Part shown: piece by piece, positions 8,443 to 16,230 of the stretch
Layout of the letters: every line of letters starts with the position of its first letter
How positions within the stretch are numbered: position 1 is the first letter of the stretch
Source: Rhizobiaceae bacterium
Lineage (GTDB): Bacteria > Pseudomonadota > Alphaproteobacteria > Rhizobiales > Rhizobiaceae
NCBI GenBank assembly: GCA_019635775.1
Contig: JAHBYU010000024.1
Span: 1 to 39,744 of the forward strand
Length of the DNA stretch: 39,744 bases
Direction: 5' to 3'
Program-made: the position numbers and the translations under genes
Notes under the pieces: generated by a model
Databases searched by the model: none
The model's input: the letters and a program-made list of their open reading frames with translations, nothing else
What the model was told of the DNA's origin: nothing

Positions 8443-9447
8443 ATGGACATCAGGAAGCGGCGTATCGGCAAAACCGATCTCGAAGTAACCGATCTTGGCT
8501 TCGGGGGCACCGCCATAGGCGGTCTTTACCGTGCCTGTCCCCGCGATCAGGCCATTGCGACTTTGGAAGCCGCTTGGCAGGCGGGCATTCGCCTTTTCGA
8601 CAATGCTCCCCTCTACGGCTACGGTCTTTCTGAGCGCGTTGTCGGCGATTACCTTCGCGACAAGCCGCGCAACGAATATGTCCTCATCACAAAGGTAGGG
8701 CGACCGCTTCGTCCGCTTCGTGCGGGCGAAAGTCACAACGAAATCTTCGTCGGCGGTCTGCCCTTCGACATCGAGCACGACTATTCCTACGACGGGGTGA
8801 TGCGCTCGCTGGAACAAAGCTATGCGCGTCTGGGTCTCAACCGTATCGACGTCCTGCTCGCGCACGATCTCGGCGTTGAAACGCACGGAGCCGAAGCGGC
8901 AGTCCACCATATGCGTCAGTTTCTCGACGGCGGCGTGAAGGCGTTGGAAGAGTTGAAGCGCGCGGGCGATATATCGGCCTACGGACTGGGTGTAAACGAG
9001 ATCCCGGTTTGCCTCGAACTCATGTGCCACGCACCGATCGACTGTATCCTGCTTGCCGGCAGGCATACGCTTCTGGATCGTTCCGCCGAGGATGAACTGA
9101 TACCCCTCTGCCGCGACAGTGGCACGTCTCTGATCATTGGTGGCGTTTTCAATTCAGGCATTCTGGCCACAGGTCCTTCGCCGGATGCCCATTTCAACTA
9201 TGCGCCGGCCTCTCCCGATATCGTGGACAAGGTTGTGGAGATGCAGGGCATCGCGGATGCCCGTGGATTTCCGCTCGCCGCAGCCGCCCTGCAATTCCCG
9301 CTTCGGAGTGATGTAGTCGCGTCAGTACTCTTGAGCACGGCACGGCCGGAAAGCCTCAAGCGCAACCTGTCCCTCATGGACCTGCCTATCGCAGCGGGCG
9401 ACTTTGCTCGCTTTGAAGAATGTCGCGTGTCCAGTTTGCAGCCGTAG
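8443..9447 (+). CDS. Aldo/keto reductase, D-threo-aldose 1-dehydrogenase-like
   Basis: NAD(P)-dependent aldo/keto reductase, 334 residues. The catalytic tetrad is visible: Asp53 and Tyr58 (FDNAPLYGYG), Lys84 (LITKVG) and His141 (LLAHDLG). The order and the FDNAPLYGYGLSE motif fit the subgroup that includes L-fucose/D-threo-aldose 1-dehydrogenase and pyridoxal 4-dehydrogenase. These oxidise a cyclic hemiacetal to a lactone. Together with the upstream hydrolase it would give aldose to lactone to aldonate. It lies 32 bp after the IolE-like gene in the same direction. The substrate is inferred only from context. Confidence 0.85.
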   Translation: MDIRKRRIGKTDLEVTDLGFGGTAIGGLYRACPRDQAIATLEAAWQAGIRLFDNAPLYGYGLSERVVGDYLRDKPRNEYVLITKVGRPLRPLRAGESHNEIFVGGLPFDIEHDYSYDGVMRSLEQSYARLGLNRIDVLLAHDLGVETHGAEAAVHHMRQFLDGGVKALEELKRAGDISAYGLGVNEIPVCLELMCHAPIDCILLAGRHTLLDRSAEDELIPLCRDSGTSLIIGGVFNSGILATGPSPDAHFNYAPASPDIVDKVVEMQGIADARGFPLAAAALQFPLRSDVVASVLLSTARPESLKRNLSLMDLPIAAGDFARFEECRVSSLQP

Positions 9448-9497
9448 CATATTATGTTCAGAAAAAGACCAATTCACAGCAATCGCAGGCATCAAAC

Positions 9498-10544
9498 GTG
9501 TCAACCATAAAAGACGTAGCCAAGCGGGCAAATGTCTCCGTCGGCACCGTCTCGGCAGCTCTGAACAAGACCAAGTACGTCAGCCCGGCGCTTGTGGAGC
9601 GCATTCTGCAGGCAGTGCATGAGTTGGACTATCGCGCCGACGGGATCGCGCGAAGCCTGAAGCGCGGAAAGACCGACCTGATCGGTCTGATCGTGGATGA
9701 TCTCAACAATCTCTTCTACGTTGAGCTTCTCGAACAGATCGAGCACGAGGCGCGCAGGAACGGATACTCCGTCCTTCTTTGCCAGTCAGGTGGCGACGTG
9801 GCCACCGAACGCGCCTATCTCGACATCCTGAAGAAATATCGAGTCGACGGTCTTATCTGGTCGACCGCGGGCAAGCCGGAACACTACGAAGCGGAATATG
9901 GCGGGAAGTTCCCCGTTCCGCTGGTGTTGGTCGACCGTGTGCAGCCGTCTTTCGCGGCATTCGATCATGTCGTGTTGAACAATAGCTCAGCCGGTCGTCA
10001 GGCCGTGGATTACCTGCTAGACCTTGGACACCGGAGGATAATTCTCCTCAACGGGCCAGACTATCTGTCTGTGGCACACGAGCGACGCGTCGGTTTCCAG
10101 GAGGGTTTGATAGCGCGTAATGTGGAAGTCGACGATCGTCTTGTAATCAACGCCTCATTCCATGAGCAGCAAGCGTTCGAGGCCTGTTGTGACCTGTTGC
10201 GGCAGCGCCCCGACGTTACGGCAATCATGGCCGCGAGCGGCGTCCTGTTTGTCTCCGCGTTGCGTGCTCTGAAAGCGTGCAAGCGAGCCTTCCCGGGAGA
10301 CGTTTCCGTGGTTGGCATAGACGATTTTCCGCTTGCCAGTCTGATGACGCCGACCGTCACGGTCGTCGCCCAGCCGGTAAGGCGTATGGGCAGGGTCGCA
10401 TTCGAACTTCTCCAGCGCAGGATGGAGACGCCGGATGCTCCCACGGTTCATCGAACGCTCGAACCCAGCCTCATTGTTAGGGGCTCCTGCCGGCCAGTCG
10501 GCGACAGCGCGAGACCAGTTAAAAAATCACGAAACAGGAGGTGA
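9498..10544 (+). CDS. LacI-family transcriptional regulator
   Basis: DNA-binding repressor of the LacI/GalR family, 348 residues from GTG 9498. The N-terminal helix-turn-helix reads [20 protein letters not shown], followed by the hinge region and a periplasmic-binding-like sensor domain ([36 protein letters not shown]). An ATG at 9420, inside the end of the aldo/keto reductase gene, would add 26 residues of unlikely sequence. GTG 9498 gives the standard LacI N-terminus, though its ribosome-binding site is weak. As the regulator inside the operon it probably responds to the imported sugar or a derivative. Its operator is probably upstream of the window. Confidence 0.88.
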   Translation: MSTIKDVAKRANVSVGTVSAALNKTKYVSPALVERILQAVHELDYRADGIARSLKRGKTDLIGLIVDDLNNLFYVELLEQIEHEARRNGYSVLLCQSGGDVATERAYLDILKKYRVDGLIWSTAGKPEHYEAEYGGKFPVPLVLVDRVQPSFAAFDHVVLNNSSAGRQAVDYLLDLGHRRIILLNGPDYLSVAHERRVGFQEGLIARNVEVDDRLVINASFHEQQAFEACCDLLRQRPDVTAIMAASGVLFVSALRALKACKRAFPGDVSVVGIDDFPLASLMTPTVTVVAQPVRRMGRVAFELLQRRMETPDAPTVHRTLEPSLIVRGSCRPVGDSARPVKKSRNRR

Positions 10545-10546
10545 CT

Positions 10547-11587
10547 ATGTCGGAACCGCAATACCCGAAGCTTCACAATGCGATGTGGCCTGGTCTAGTC
10601 GGCAAGGGCGGCGATGCCGAGCCTGCAATCGATCTGGATACGATGCTGCGGCTGACGGCAGACGCACGCGTTGGCGACCGCCGCTTTGACGGCGTCGACC
10701 TGTTCCTCGCCGACCCCCATATCCCGATCGATGCCAGCAATGACGAAATCGACGCGATCGGCCAAAAGATCTCCGGTCATGGGCTCGTCATCGGTTCGGT
10801 GGTCGCTCCGGTCTGGCCGTTTACGGGCGGCGGTTCGGCGATGGGAACGCAGGAGGAGCGCGACCGGTTCGTCGAGATGATTCGAAAGGCTTGTCGCATC
10901 GCTGGTCGTTTCAGGCAGACGGGGCTTCGTCCCTATGGCGTCATCCGGATGGATTCCGCGGCCTCCGTCGAGGAGTGGTCAAAGGACCCCGCGGGTAACA
11001 CCGCCCTTATAGCGGACACGTTCCGGAAGGCGTGCGACGTTGCGGCAACCTTCGATGAAAAACTCGCGATCGAAGGCGAAATCTGTTGGGGCGGTATGCA
11101 CAGCTGGAAATCCGCAGTGGAATTGCTCGAAGCCGTCGACCGGCCCAACATCGGCTTCCAGGCGGATATGGCCCATACGCTCCTCTACACGATGGGCTAC
11201 AATGCACCCGAGGCGCGCCTGCTACCGAAGGATTACGACTGGTCCGATCGTGGTCCGATGCGCGAGGCGCTTGCGAAAGTGTCGGCTGCGCTCCGTCCAT
11301 GGACGATCGATTTTCATGTGGCTCAGAATGATGCGACGGTGAAGGGCTCCGGCGACCACGACGTCACCGGCAGACACTGCCAGGTCAATGATCCGAACGG
11401 CAAGCTGGACGTCGTGCGAGACGCAGCCTTCTGGTTGCGCGACGAGAAGGGCAATCTGACCAAAGCCTTCCGCCATATCTGCTGGGATGGGTGCATGTTC
11501 CCAAATGACGTGATGTTGCGGCAGCAGACATGGAACGACGTCCTGGCCACCATGATCAAGGTGCAAAGGGAATATGGCTGGAACTGA
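10547..11587 (+). CDS. Sugar phosphate isomerase/epimerase-like TIM-barrel protein
   Basis: Fourth TIM-barrel protein, 346 residues, of the xylose-isomerase-like superfamily. Visible candidates for the metal site are Glu176/Glu178 ([10 protein letters not shown]), Asp207 (FQADMAH) and His257 (IDFHVAQND). There is a Cys- and Trp-containing C-terminal segment (HICWDGCMF). It does not look like a ketose 3-epimerase. An AGGAGG site overlaps the LacI stop and precedes ATG 10547 by 5 bases; the GTG at 10541 is inside that site. Closely coupled to the regulator and last in the operon. The reaction is unknown. Confidence 0.78.
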   Translation: MSEPQYPKLHNAMWPGLVGKGGDAEPAIDLDTMLRLTADARVGDRRFDGVDLFLADPHIPIDASNDEIDAIGQKISGHGLVIGSVVAPVWPFTGGGSAMGTQEERDRFVEMIRKACRIAGRFRQTGLRPYGVIRMDSAASVEEWSKDPAGNTALIADTFRKACDVAATFDEKLAIEGEICWGGMHSWKSAVELLEAVDRPNIGFQADMAHTLLYTMGYNAPEARLLPKDYDWSDRGPMREALAKVSAALRPWTIDFHVAQNDATVKGSGDHDVTGRHCQVNDPNGKLDVVRDAAFWLRDEKGNLTKAFRHICWDGCMFPNDVMLRQQTWNDVLATMIKVQREYGWN

Positions 11588-11775
11588 GATCGAACGGGTT
11601 GCCGCTGTCACAGGGCATTAGGGCTGTCTTGGAAGTCTGGCCGACGATGTTGCTGCGACGCGATGATTTCTGGCGGGCGGCAGCCGCTGTCTGATCCGGG
11701 GATGGTTTTGCCGGCTTGGGAGAGGTTGTGATTGAACTCGACGGCTCCCAGTTTGCGGCGACCATCCGCATGCTG

Positions 11776-12132
11776 TCACACGCTGGGCGGCATCGTACGA
11801 AAAACGTCGGCCGGCGGTGGGGCGAACCCTGTGTACATCTGCGCCTCGGAGGCCAGATCCTGCCCGAAGTCTCCGTTCGGATGAAGTCGCTGGCACTCCG
11901 CGGCTATCGGGCGCGGTCCCTCATCATGGCCGTGATCTGAGCAGACGCCATCCCTGCGAATGCCTCGAAACTTGACGATTGCGTCCTCTTCGTCCGCCGC
12001 CTGCGAAACGATGTCGGCTGCAATGTAGAGGGCGAGACCCATGACCCTAACGGAAGGTTCGATATTCGCCAGTCCCTTGGTCATTGATCGTGCGACATTG
12101 GTGGCGGTCGCGGCCTGCTCCTCGGTAAACAT
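11776..12132 (-). CDS. Hypothetical protein, 118 residues
   Basis: Not recognised. The start is supported by a GGGAGGCG site 7 bases upstream. Residues 1-55 look like a normal folded helical segment (VARSMTKGLANIEPSVRVMGLALYIA is cut by a few small residues). The part after about residue 58 is rich in Gly, Pro, His and Asp and less protein-like, so a late frameshift is possible. It ends a run of minus-strand small genes. A soluble helical protein is likely; no function is proposed. Confidence 0.55.
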   Translation of the reverse strand: MFTEEQAATATNVARSMTKGLANIEPSVRVMGLALYIAADIVSQAADEEDAIVKFRGIRRDGVCSDHGHDEGPRPIAAECQRLHPNGDFGQDLASEAQMYTGFAPPPADVFRTMPPSV

Positions 12133-12146
12133 CCACGCCTCCCGAT

Positions 12147-12368
12147 CTATTTGGCTTTGCGCTTTCGCTTGGCGGGCTTGACTGCGCTGGCCGGGCCGTC
12201 CTTTGCCTCCTGGGCTTCCCTCGCGGCTCGAAGCCTGGCGGTCTTGGCTATTCGGGCCGCTTCCAAACCATCACTGATCTCACGAGCGACACGATTGGTG
12301 ATGTCGTTCTTTGTTTCAGCCTTGCTCAAGGTAGCCTTGAAGATTCCAGTCTCGACGGGCTGTCGCAT
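12147..12368 (-). CDS. Small basic protein, 73 residues, unknown
   Basis: Not recognised as a named family. A strong AGGAGG stands 5 bases before ATG 12368. The upstream in-frame start at 12443 would run through the cold-shock gene's terminator and is rejected. The protein is helical and charged (KAETKNDITNRVAREISDG) and ends in a Lys/Arg/Ala-rich tail (VKPAKRKRKAK) that could bind nucleic acid. That is only a suggestion from composition. Confidence 0.65.
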   Translation of the reverse strand: MRQPVETGIFKATLSKAETKNDITNRVAREISDGLEAARIAKTARLRAAREAQEAKDGPASAVKPAKRKRKAK

Positions 12369-12382
12369 TGTCGCCTCCTGTA

Positions 12383-12411
12383 AAAGAAAAAGGCCGGGCT
12401 GACCCGACCTT
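12383..12411 (-). terminator. Rho-independent terminator of the cold-shock gene
   Basis: On the minus strand a stem of AAGGtCGGG and CCCGgCCTT with a 4-base loop is followed by TTTCTTTT. It stands 63 bp after the cold-shock stop and directly before the 73-residue gene, so that gene probably has its own promoter or depends on read-through. Confidence 0.8.
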
Positions 12412-12473
12412 CCTTCAACGCCTCGATGACCGTGCCAGTACATCCGTGGTCAGGGTCAGAAACGCGATTTGCT

Positions 12474-12683
12474 TTAAGCAGCCTGCAGGTTCTCGGCAGC
12501 GCTCTTGCCGTTGCGCTTGTCCTGGACAACGTCGAAGCTGACCTTCTGGCCCTCAACGAGGGTACGCATGCCGGCGCGCTCGACGGCCGAGATGTGGACG
12601 AATACGTCAGCCTGTCCATTGCCCTGCTCGATGAAGCCGAAGCCTTTGGTGGAATTGAAGAACTTTACTGTTCCAGTATTCAT
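12474..12683 (-). CDS. Cold-shock protein, CspA family
   Basis: Small single-strand nucleic-acid-binding protein of 69 residues, the standard length. Both RNA-binding motifs are present: KGFGFIE (RNP1) and VFVHISA (RNP2). It acts as an RNA chaperone in cold or stationary phase. The ribosome-binding site is GAAAGGA. Upstream lie about 190 bp without a gene, which may carry the promoter and a long leader, as is usual for csp genes. In rhizobia a csp gene is commonly found beside rpsU, as here. Confidence 0.95.
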   Translation of the reverse strand: MNTGTVKFFNSTKGFGFIEQGNGQADVFVHISAVERAGMRTLVEGQKVSFDVVQDKRNGKSAAENLQAA

Positions 12684-12872
12684 GGCGATTTCCTTTCAAT
12701 CGACATAGAAATTCGCCGCTTGGCAACATACCAAACGCCGTAGTGTTCGAAATTGAAAAGGAAGATCGTTGAGGCGCTCAGGCGCAGAAACAAAGTTCGA
12801 AACCAAGATCGATATGAGAACCTTATCAGTTCAATGTGTTTTCAACAAGGCGAAAGTTATTTTTGTCGAGTC

Positions 12873-13013
12873 TCACCAATGCATGCTCGCCAGGAAGACG
12901 ACAAGAAAGCTAGCTAAAATTGCCAACAGGAGCGCGCCTCCGGTCAGTTCGACCCATATCGATCGCGTCGGGCGGGTTGTTCCGCTCTGCGGGTCAACTT
13001 CTGGATCGGTCAT
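12873..13013 (-). CDS. Single-span membrane microprotein, 46 residues
   Basis: A very short reading frame, found by translating the minus strand by eye. It begins ATG at 13013 with MTDPEVDPQS, has a charged N-terminal half and one hydrophobic helix at about residues 26-43 (GALLLAILASF...), and ends SMHW. It overlaps the 3' end of the 93-residue gene by 20 bp, consistent with translational coupling. No strong ribosome-binding site is seen, so its translation would rely on the upstream gene. Unknown function; likely inserted in the inner membrane. Confidence 0.5.
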   Translation of the reverse strand: MTDPEVDPQSGTTRPTRSIWVELTGGALLLAILASFLVVFLASMHW

Positions 13014-13275
13014 TTGCTACGGTCCAGCGGTCGAGATTTGTGGTCTTGGCCGATCCGCTGTCGAGTTCGACGCCAAGGCCGAGTATGATCGCCTGGCCTG
13101 CTATCATATCGGTCAGGTGCGAATCGGAAGCACTTAGGCTTGGGAACGTCTTCCGAACGTGACCGATCGCGTCGGCCACCGTCACCATTCTGCTCCCGTT
13201 CCGGTTTGCAAGATATGTTGAAAGGCTGCCACGTATTTCTGGCGATGTCGCGTGTTGGTTGATCGCATGGATCAT
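12994..13275 (-). CDS. Conserved-looking hypothetical protein, 93 residues
   Basis: Soluble protein beginning MIHAINQHATSPEI, with a helical middle (VTVADAIGHVRKTFP) and an Ile/Gly-rich segment (MIAGQAIILGLGVELD). GGAGG 6 bases before ATG 13275 fixes the start. The longer frame beginning at 13422 would read through the neighbouring small gene. Proteins of this appearance are found beside rpsU/csp in rhizobia, but I cannot name a domain. Confidence 0.65.
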   Translation of the reverse strand: MIHAINQHATSPEIRGSLSTYLANRNGSRMVTVADAIGHVRKTFPSLSASDSHLTDMIAGQAIILGLGVELDSGSAKTTNLDRWTVANDRSRS

Positions 13276-13294
13276 CGGGTCCTCCGGTGCCGGC

Positions 13295-13468
13295 TTACAG
13301 AAGCCGGTTGTCTTCCTTGGTTTGCAATATTCGTCGCCGCCTTCCGTCAGTGTCAGCCATGCGGTGCCGCTCCTTGAGCGAGATGTCTGGCTTGGCAACT
13401 GGGCGCGACAACGGCTCCGCAATCGGCTGCTTGGATATCGTCCGCTGTCTGATGAATGGATTGAACAT
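13295..13468 (-). CDS. Small basic protein, 57 residues, unknown
   Basis: Short frame between rpsU and the 93-residue gene, starting MFNPFIRQRTISK and ending KEDNRLL. GGAG stands 6 bases before its ATG and 12 bp separate it from the rpsU stop. The next gene's ribosome-binding site follows its stop closely, the spacing expected of an operon. It is rich in Arg, Lys and Pro (GRRRRIL near the end). A ribosome- or RNA-associated role would fit the neighbours but is speculation. Confidence 0.5.
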   Translation of the reverse strand: MFNPFIRQRTISKQPIAEPLSRPVAKPDISLKERHRMADTDGRRRRILQTKEDNRLL

Positions 13469-13479
13469 GGAATCTCCGT

Positions 13480-13743
13480 TCAGCTTGAAGGGCGCGCTGG
13501 CGCTGGCCGCTTCAACGGCGTCTTCTTCGTCGGGGATGGAAGAAGTCCCTCGCGTTGAGCCTGCTTGCGGATGAGCTTGCGCTGCCGGCGTATTGCCTCG
13601 GCCCTGCGGCGGGTTCTTCTTTCTGAGGGCTTTTCGTAAGCTCGCCGCTCACGCAATTCCCTGAAATGGCCTTCGCGCTGGAGCTTCTTTTTCAGTACGC
13701 GCAAGGCTTGGTCAACGTTGTTGTCTCTTACGAGAACTTGCAT
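13480..13743 (-). CDS. rpsU: Small ribosomal subunit protein bS21
   Basis: Ribosomal protein of the 30S subunit, 87 residues. It begins [25 protein letters not shown], the typical bS21 N-terminus, followed by the very basic helical region ([14 protein letters not shown]) and an extended Lys/Pro tail as in rhizobial copies. bS21 helps initiation on mRNA. A GGAAAGGA site precedes the start. It leads a minus-strand run of small genes ending in the cold-shock gene. Many rhizobia have more than one rpsU, so this may be the stress or cold copy. Confidence 0.95.
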   Translation of the reverse strand: MQVLVRDNNVDQALRVLKKKLQREGHFRELRERRAYEKPSERRTRRRAEAIRRQRKLIRKQAQREGLLPSPTKKTPLKRPAPARPSS

Positions 13744-13787
13744 TCATTATCCTTTCCTGGCCTGCCGCAACTGCGACGGACGGAATT

Positions 13788-14072
13788 TCAGTCTGTGTAA
13801 CGGTTAATGACGAGAACTTCCTCGCCGCCCACGATCGCTGTGGCCATTTCGGCGTCGGTTAAGACAGCCGTCCTCAGCGTCCATTTCCCGTCCGCGATGA
13901 TTGGCACGTGCATGAAGGTCGCCAAGGGCGTGTAGACGGAACCGCTGTGGCTTGCCGACCAGCTCTCATGCAGGTCGATTGCATACGCCCCTTCCGGAAA
14001 CAGACCATCGGCCGAAGCCAGACGGAAAGGTGCGGGAAAGTGCGCCACCGCTTGCCTGATGCGAATTTTCAT
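13788..14072 (-). CDS. Hypothetical protein, 94 residues
   Basis: Not recognised. Starts MKIRIRQAVAHFP after a GGGAGACC site 4 bases before ATG 14072. No signal peptide or membrane segment; beta-rich appearance (FMHVPIIADGKWTLRTAVL) and acidic overall. It lies 44 bp upstream of rpsU in the same direction and could be co-transcribed with it. Confidence 0.6.
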   Translation of the reverse strand: MKIRIRQAVAHFPAPFRLASADGLFPEGAYAIDLHESWSASHSGSVYTPLATFMHVPIIADGKWTLRTAVLTDAEMATAIVGGEEVLVINRYTD

Positions 14073-15010
14073 GACGGTCTCCCAAGATCACGCGGCGCGG
14101 TCTCATCCACGCGCTAATCGCGAATCTGGAAAACAGTGGCGGGTCGAAGTCTCTGACACCGCGAAAGCCAAGATCGGCCAAACAAACGATATGTCCTTAT
14201 GAACGTCAATTGAGTTTCAAACAAGGCATTGGCTGTAATTCGTAAGCCGGCGGCGTTTAGAGTGGCGCTTGGCGCTTACATCTGGGCAGGCGAAATGCGG
14301 CTTGCATCTCCCTTTATCCTTGTAGTCCGCTATCCCTCGACGCGTAATATTGGCGCGCGCAAGATTTTCGTCGTTGCGCAACCCAGGCGCATGGGAGGCG
14401 TGGATCGGCGTTCTCTTCAGTCGAAATCGCGTCTGTCGTCGGGCTGCCTGATTCGGTCATGTAGAAGGTCAGAAGAGGTTTCCGGTCCTTAACCAGAGAC
14501 TTCCGTCGTTTTACCGAGGGCGGAGGCGCATCTGTTGACGTATCCGAGTTGCGAGCCGCCCAAGTTCGCAAGGTATTGTTTTCCAAGAAAATTTGCCATC
14601 TTCAACAAGGCCTGGCTTTGGAGACGGGCACTCTTTTTGCAAGCGAGCTGAGTCGCCGGACATCTCGACATTGGGCTTCGCGATATGGTGCGATCACGCC
14701 ATATGCCGCCCTGTCAACGGCGGATTAACCATACCGCAGGTCCACTTCGGTTCCACGGACGGGAAGAGCGACCGCCGATACAAGACAGTGTCATATCCCC
14801 AACGGGCACTGTTTCGGCGAAGTTCGGATGGCTCTCCATCCGGATGCGCAGCGCCTCCCGTCCGTTTTTTCTTTCTCTGCCACAACGATGCAAGTGCCCG
14901 GCGTCGTCCGTAGGAAGACCCGTTGCGGGTAAACCCTTGATCGCTGTGACACTCAGGAACGGCCGCCGCGGCGTGGAATACTTGGCCGGCATCGCGGGGT
15001 CGCAGGCTTT
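14073..15010. other. About 0.9 kb with no convincing gene
   Basis: Several frames of 60-110 codons are open on both strands, but none has a ribosome-binding site together with protein-like composition, and they overlap each other. Base composition is less GC-rich and less coding-like than the flanks at 14200-14700. It holds the upstream regions of the 94-residue gene (left, minus) and pstS (right, plus). It may be decayed coding sequence. I see no tRNA, insertion-sequence end or repeat in it. Confidence 0.5.
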
Positions 15011-15016
15011 ACGGGA

Positions 15017-15045
15017 CTGACATCAAACTGTCATCCGACTGTAAT
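15017..15045 (+). promoter_or_regulatory. PhoB box upstream of pstS
   Basis: Three 7-bp direct repeats, CTGACAT (15017), CTGTCAT (15028) and CTGTAAT (15039), with starts exactly 11 bp apart. This matches the PhoB consensus of 7-bp repeats separated by 4 bp. It ends 75 bp before the pstS start, where the box replaces the -35 element. GCTATT near 15053 may be the -10. It implies induction of the whole operon by phosphate limitation through PhoB encoded at its end. Confidence 0.88.
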
Positions 15046-15120
15046 AAACGGACGCTATTGGCTCAGCGGGCGCCGAAGGATCGCGTCCTTGAAACAGGTT
15101 TCCGAACAGGAGCAGGCTAG

Positions 15121-16158
15121 ATGAAAAAAGCAATCCTCACGGCGTCGGCGGCTGTCGTCGCGCTTGCCGTGTCGGCCGGATACGCCGCCGCGCGCGATCA
15201 GGTCAAGGTGGTCGGCTCATCGACCGTTTTCCCCTACAGCCAGGCGGCTGCCGAGGAGTTCGCCAACAAGACCGGCAAGCCGGCTCCTGTCGTCGAGTCA
15301 ACGGGAACGGGCGGTGGCTTCAAGGCATTCTGCGGCGGCATTGGTCCCGACTTCGCCGACATTACAGGCGCATCGCGTGCGATAAAGGAGTCCGAGGTGA
15401 AGCTTTGCGCCGATAACGGCGTCGTGGACATCACCGAGGCGCTCATCGGCTATGACGGTCTCTCGATTGCGCACGCCTCCAGCGCACCGGAAATGGATCT
15501 GACCGAGGAGCAGATTTTCAAGGCTCTTGCCGCCGAGTTGCCGGATGGCAATGGCGGTTTCGTCGCCAACCCGAACAAGAAGTGGTCGGATATCGATGCT
15601 TCGCTGCCATCGATCGAGATCATTGCCTTCGGTCCGCCGCCGACGTCGGGAACGCGCGATGCCTTCGTGGAGCTCGTCATGCATGATGGCTGCAAGGACC
15701 TCGCCGGCATGGCGGATCTGAAGAAGGCCGATGAAGACAAGTGGAACGAGGTCTGCTCGCGCATGCGCCAGGACGGACCGTTCGTCGAGGCAGGTGAGAA
15801 CGACAACCTTATCGTCCAGCGTCTCGAGTCCGACCCGAACGCGATCGGCATTTTCGGCTATTCCTTCCTGTACGAAAATTCCGACAAGCTGAAACCCGTG
15901 AAGGTCAACGGTGTTGCCCCCACGTTCGACACCATTGCAGACGGATCCTACCCGGTTTCGCGTCCGATCTTTTTCTACGTGAAGAACGCTCATCGTGACG
16001 TCATACCGAACATGAACGAGTTCCTCGCCGAGTACGTTTCGGACGGCGCCCTTGCTGCCGATGGCTACCTGCCGGAACGCGGCCTCACCCCGCTCTCCGA
16101 CGAGAAGCGTGCCGAAGTCCAGAAGGCTGTCACCGACGGCAAGAAGCTGGGTTCGTAA
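15121..16158 (+). CDS. pstS: Phosphate ABC transporter substrate-binding protein
   Basis: Periplasmic phosphate-binding protein, 345 residues. The first 24 or so form a signal peptide (MKKAILTASAAVVALAVSAG) ending AAA. The phosphate-binding signature is clear: VVGSSTVFPYSQ, STGTGGGFKAFC and PTSGTRDAFVELV. It captures phosphate for the PstCAB importer, and PstS-PstB also signals phosphate status to PhoR via PhoU. First gene of the operon, under the PhoB box. Confidence 0.95.
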   Translation: MKKAILTASAAVVALAVSAGYAAARDQVKVVGSSTVFPYSQAAAEEFANKTGKPAPVVESTGTGGGFKAFCGGIGPDFADITGASRAIKESEVKLCADNGVVDITEALIGYDGLSIAHASSAPEMDLTEEQIFKALAAELPDGNGGFVANPNKKWSDIDASLPSIEIIAFGPPPTSGTRDAFVELVMHDGCKDLAGMADLKKADEDKWNEVCSRMRQDGPFVEAGENDNLIVQRLESDPNAIGIFGYSFLYENSDKLKPVKVNGVAPTFDTIADGSYPVSRPIFFYVKNAHRDVIPNMNEFLAEYVSDGALAADGYLPERGLTPLSDEKRAEVQKAVTDGKKLGS

Positions 16159-16230
16159 GCCGGCCAATCTGATGCAGCCGTTCCGACAGGGACTTCGCAA
16201 TTGGAACAATGCATTCCGGTCGGGGGATCT

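Noticed and set aside
7589-11587. Complete myo-inositol catabolic operon
   Set aside because: Only an IolE-like protein is present; no IolG, IolD, IolB or IolC counterpart is seen.
10547-11587. C-glycoside deglycosidase alpha subunit
   Set aside because: TIM-barrel length is similar, but the small DUF6379 partner subunit expected next to it is absent.
12769-13137. 122-codon plus-strand frame opposite the small minus-strand genes
   Set aside because: No ribosome-binding site, a non-protein-like composition, and it opposes frames with better starts.
14314-14992. Several 60-110-codon frames on both strands before pstS
   Set aside because: They overlap one another, lack ribosome-binding sites and do not resemble known proteins.
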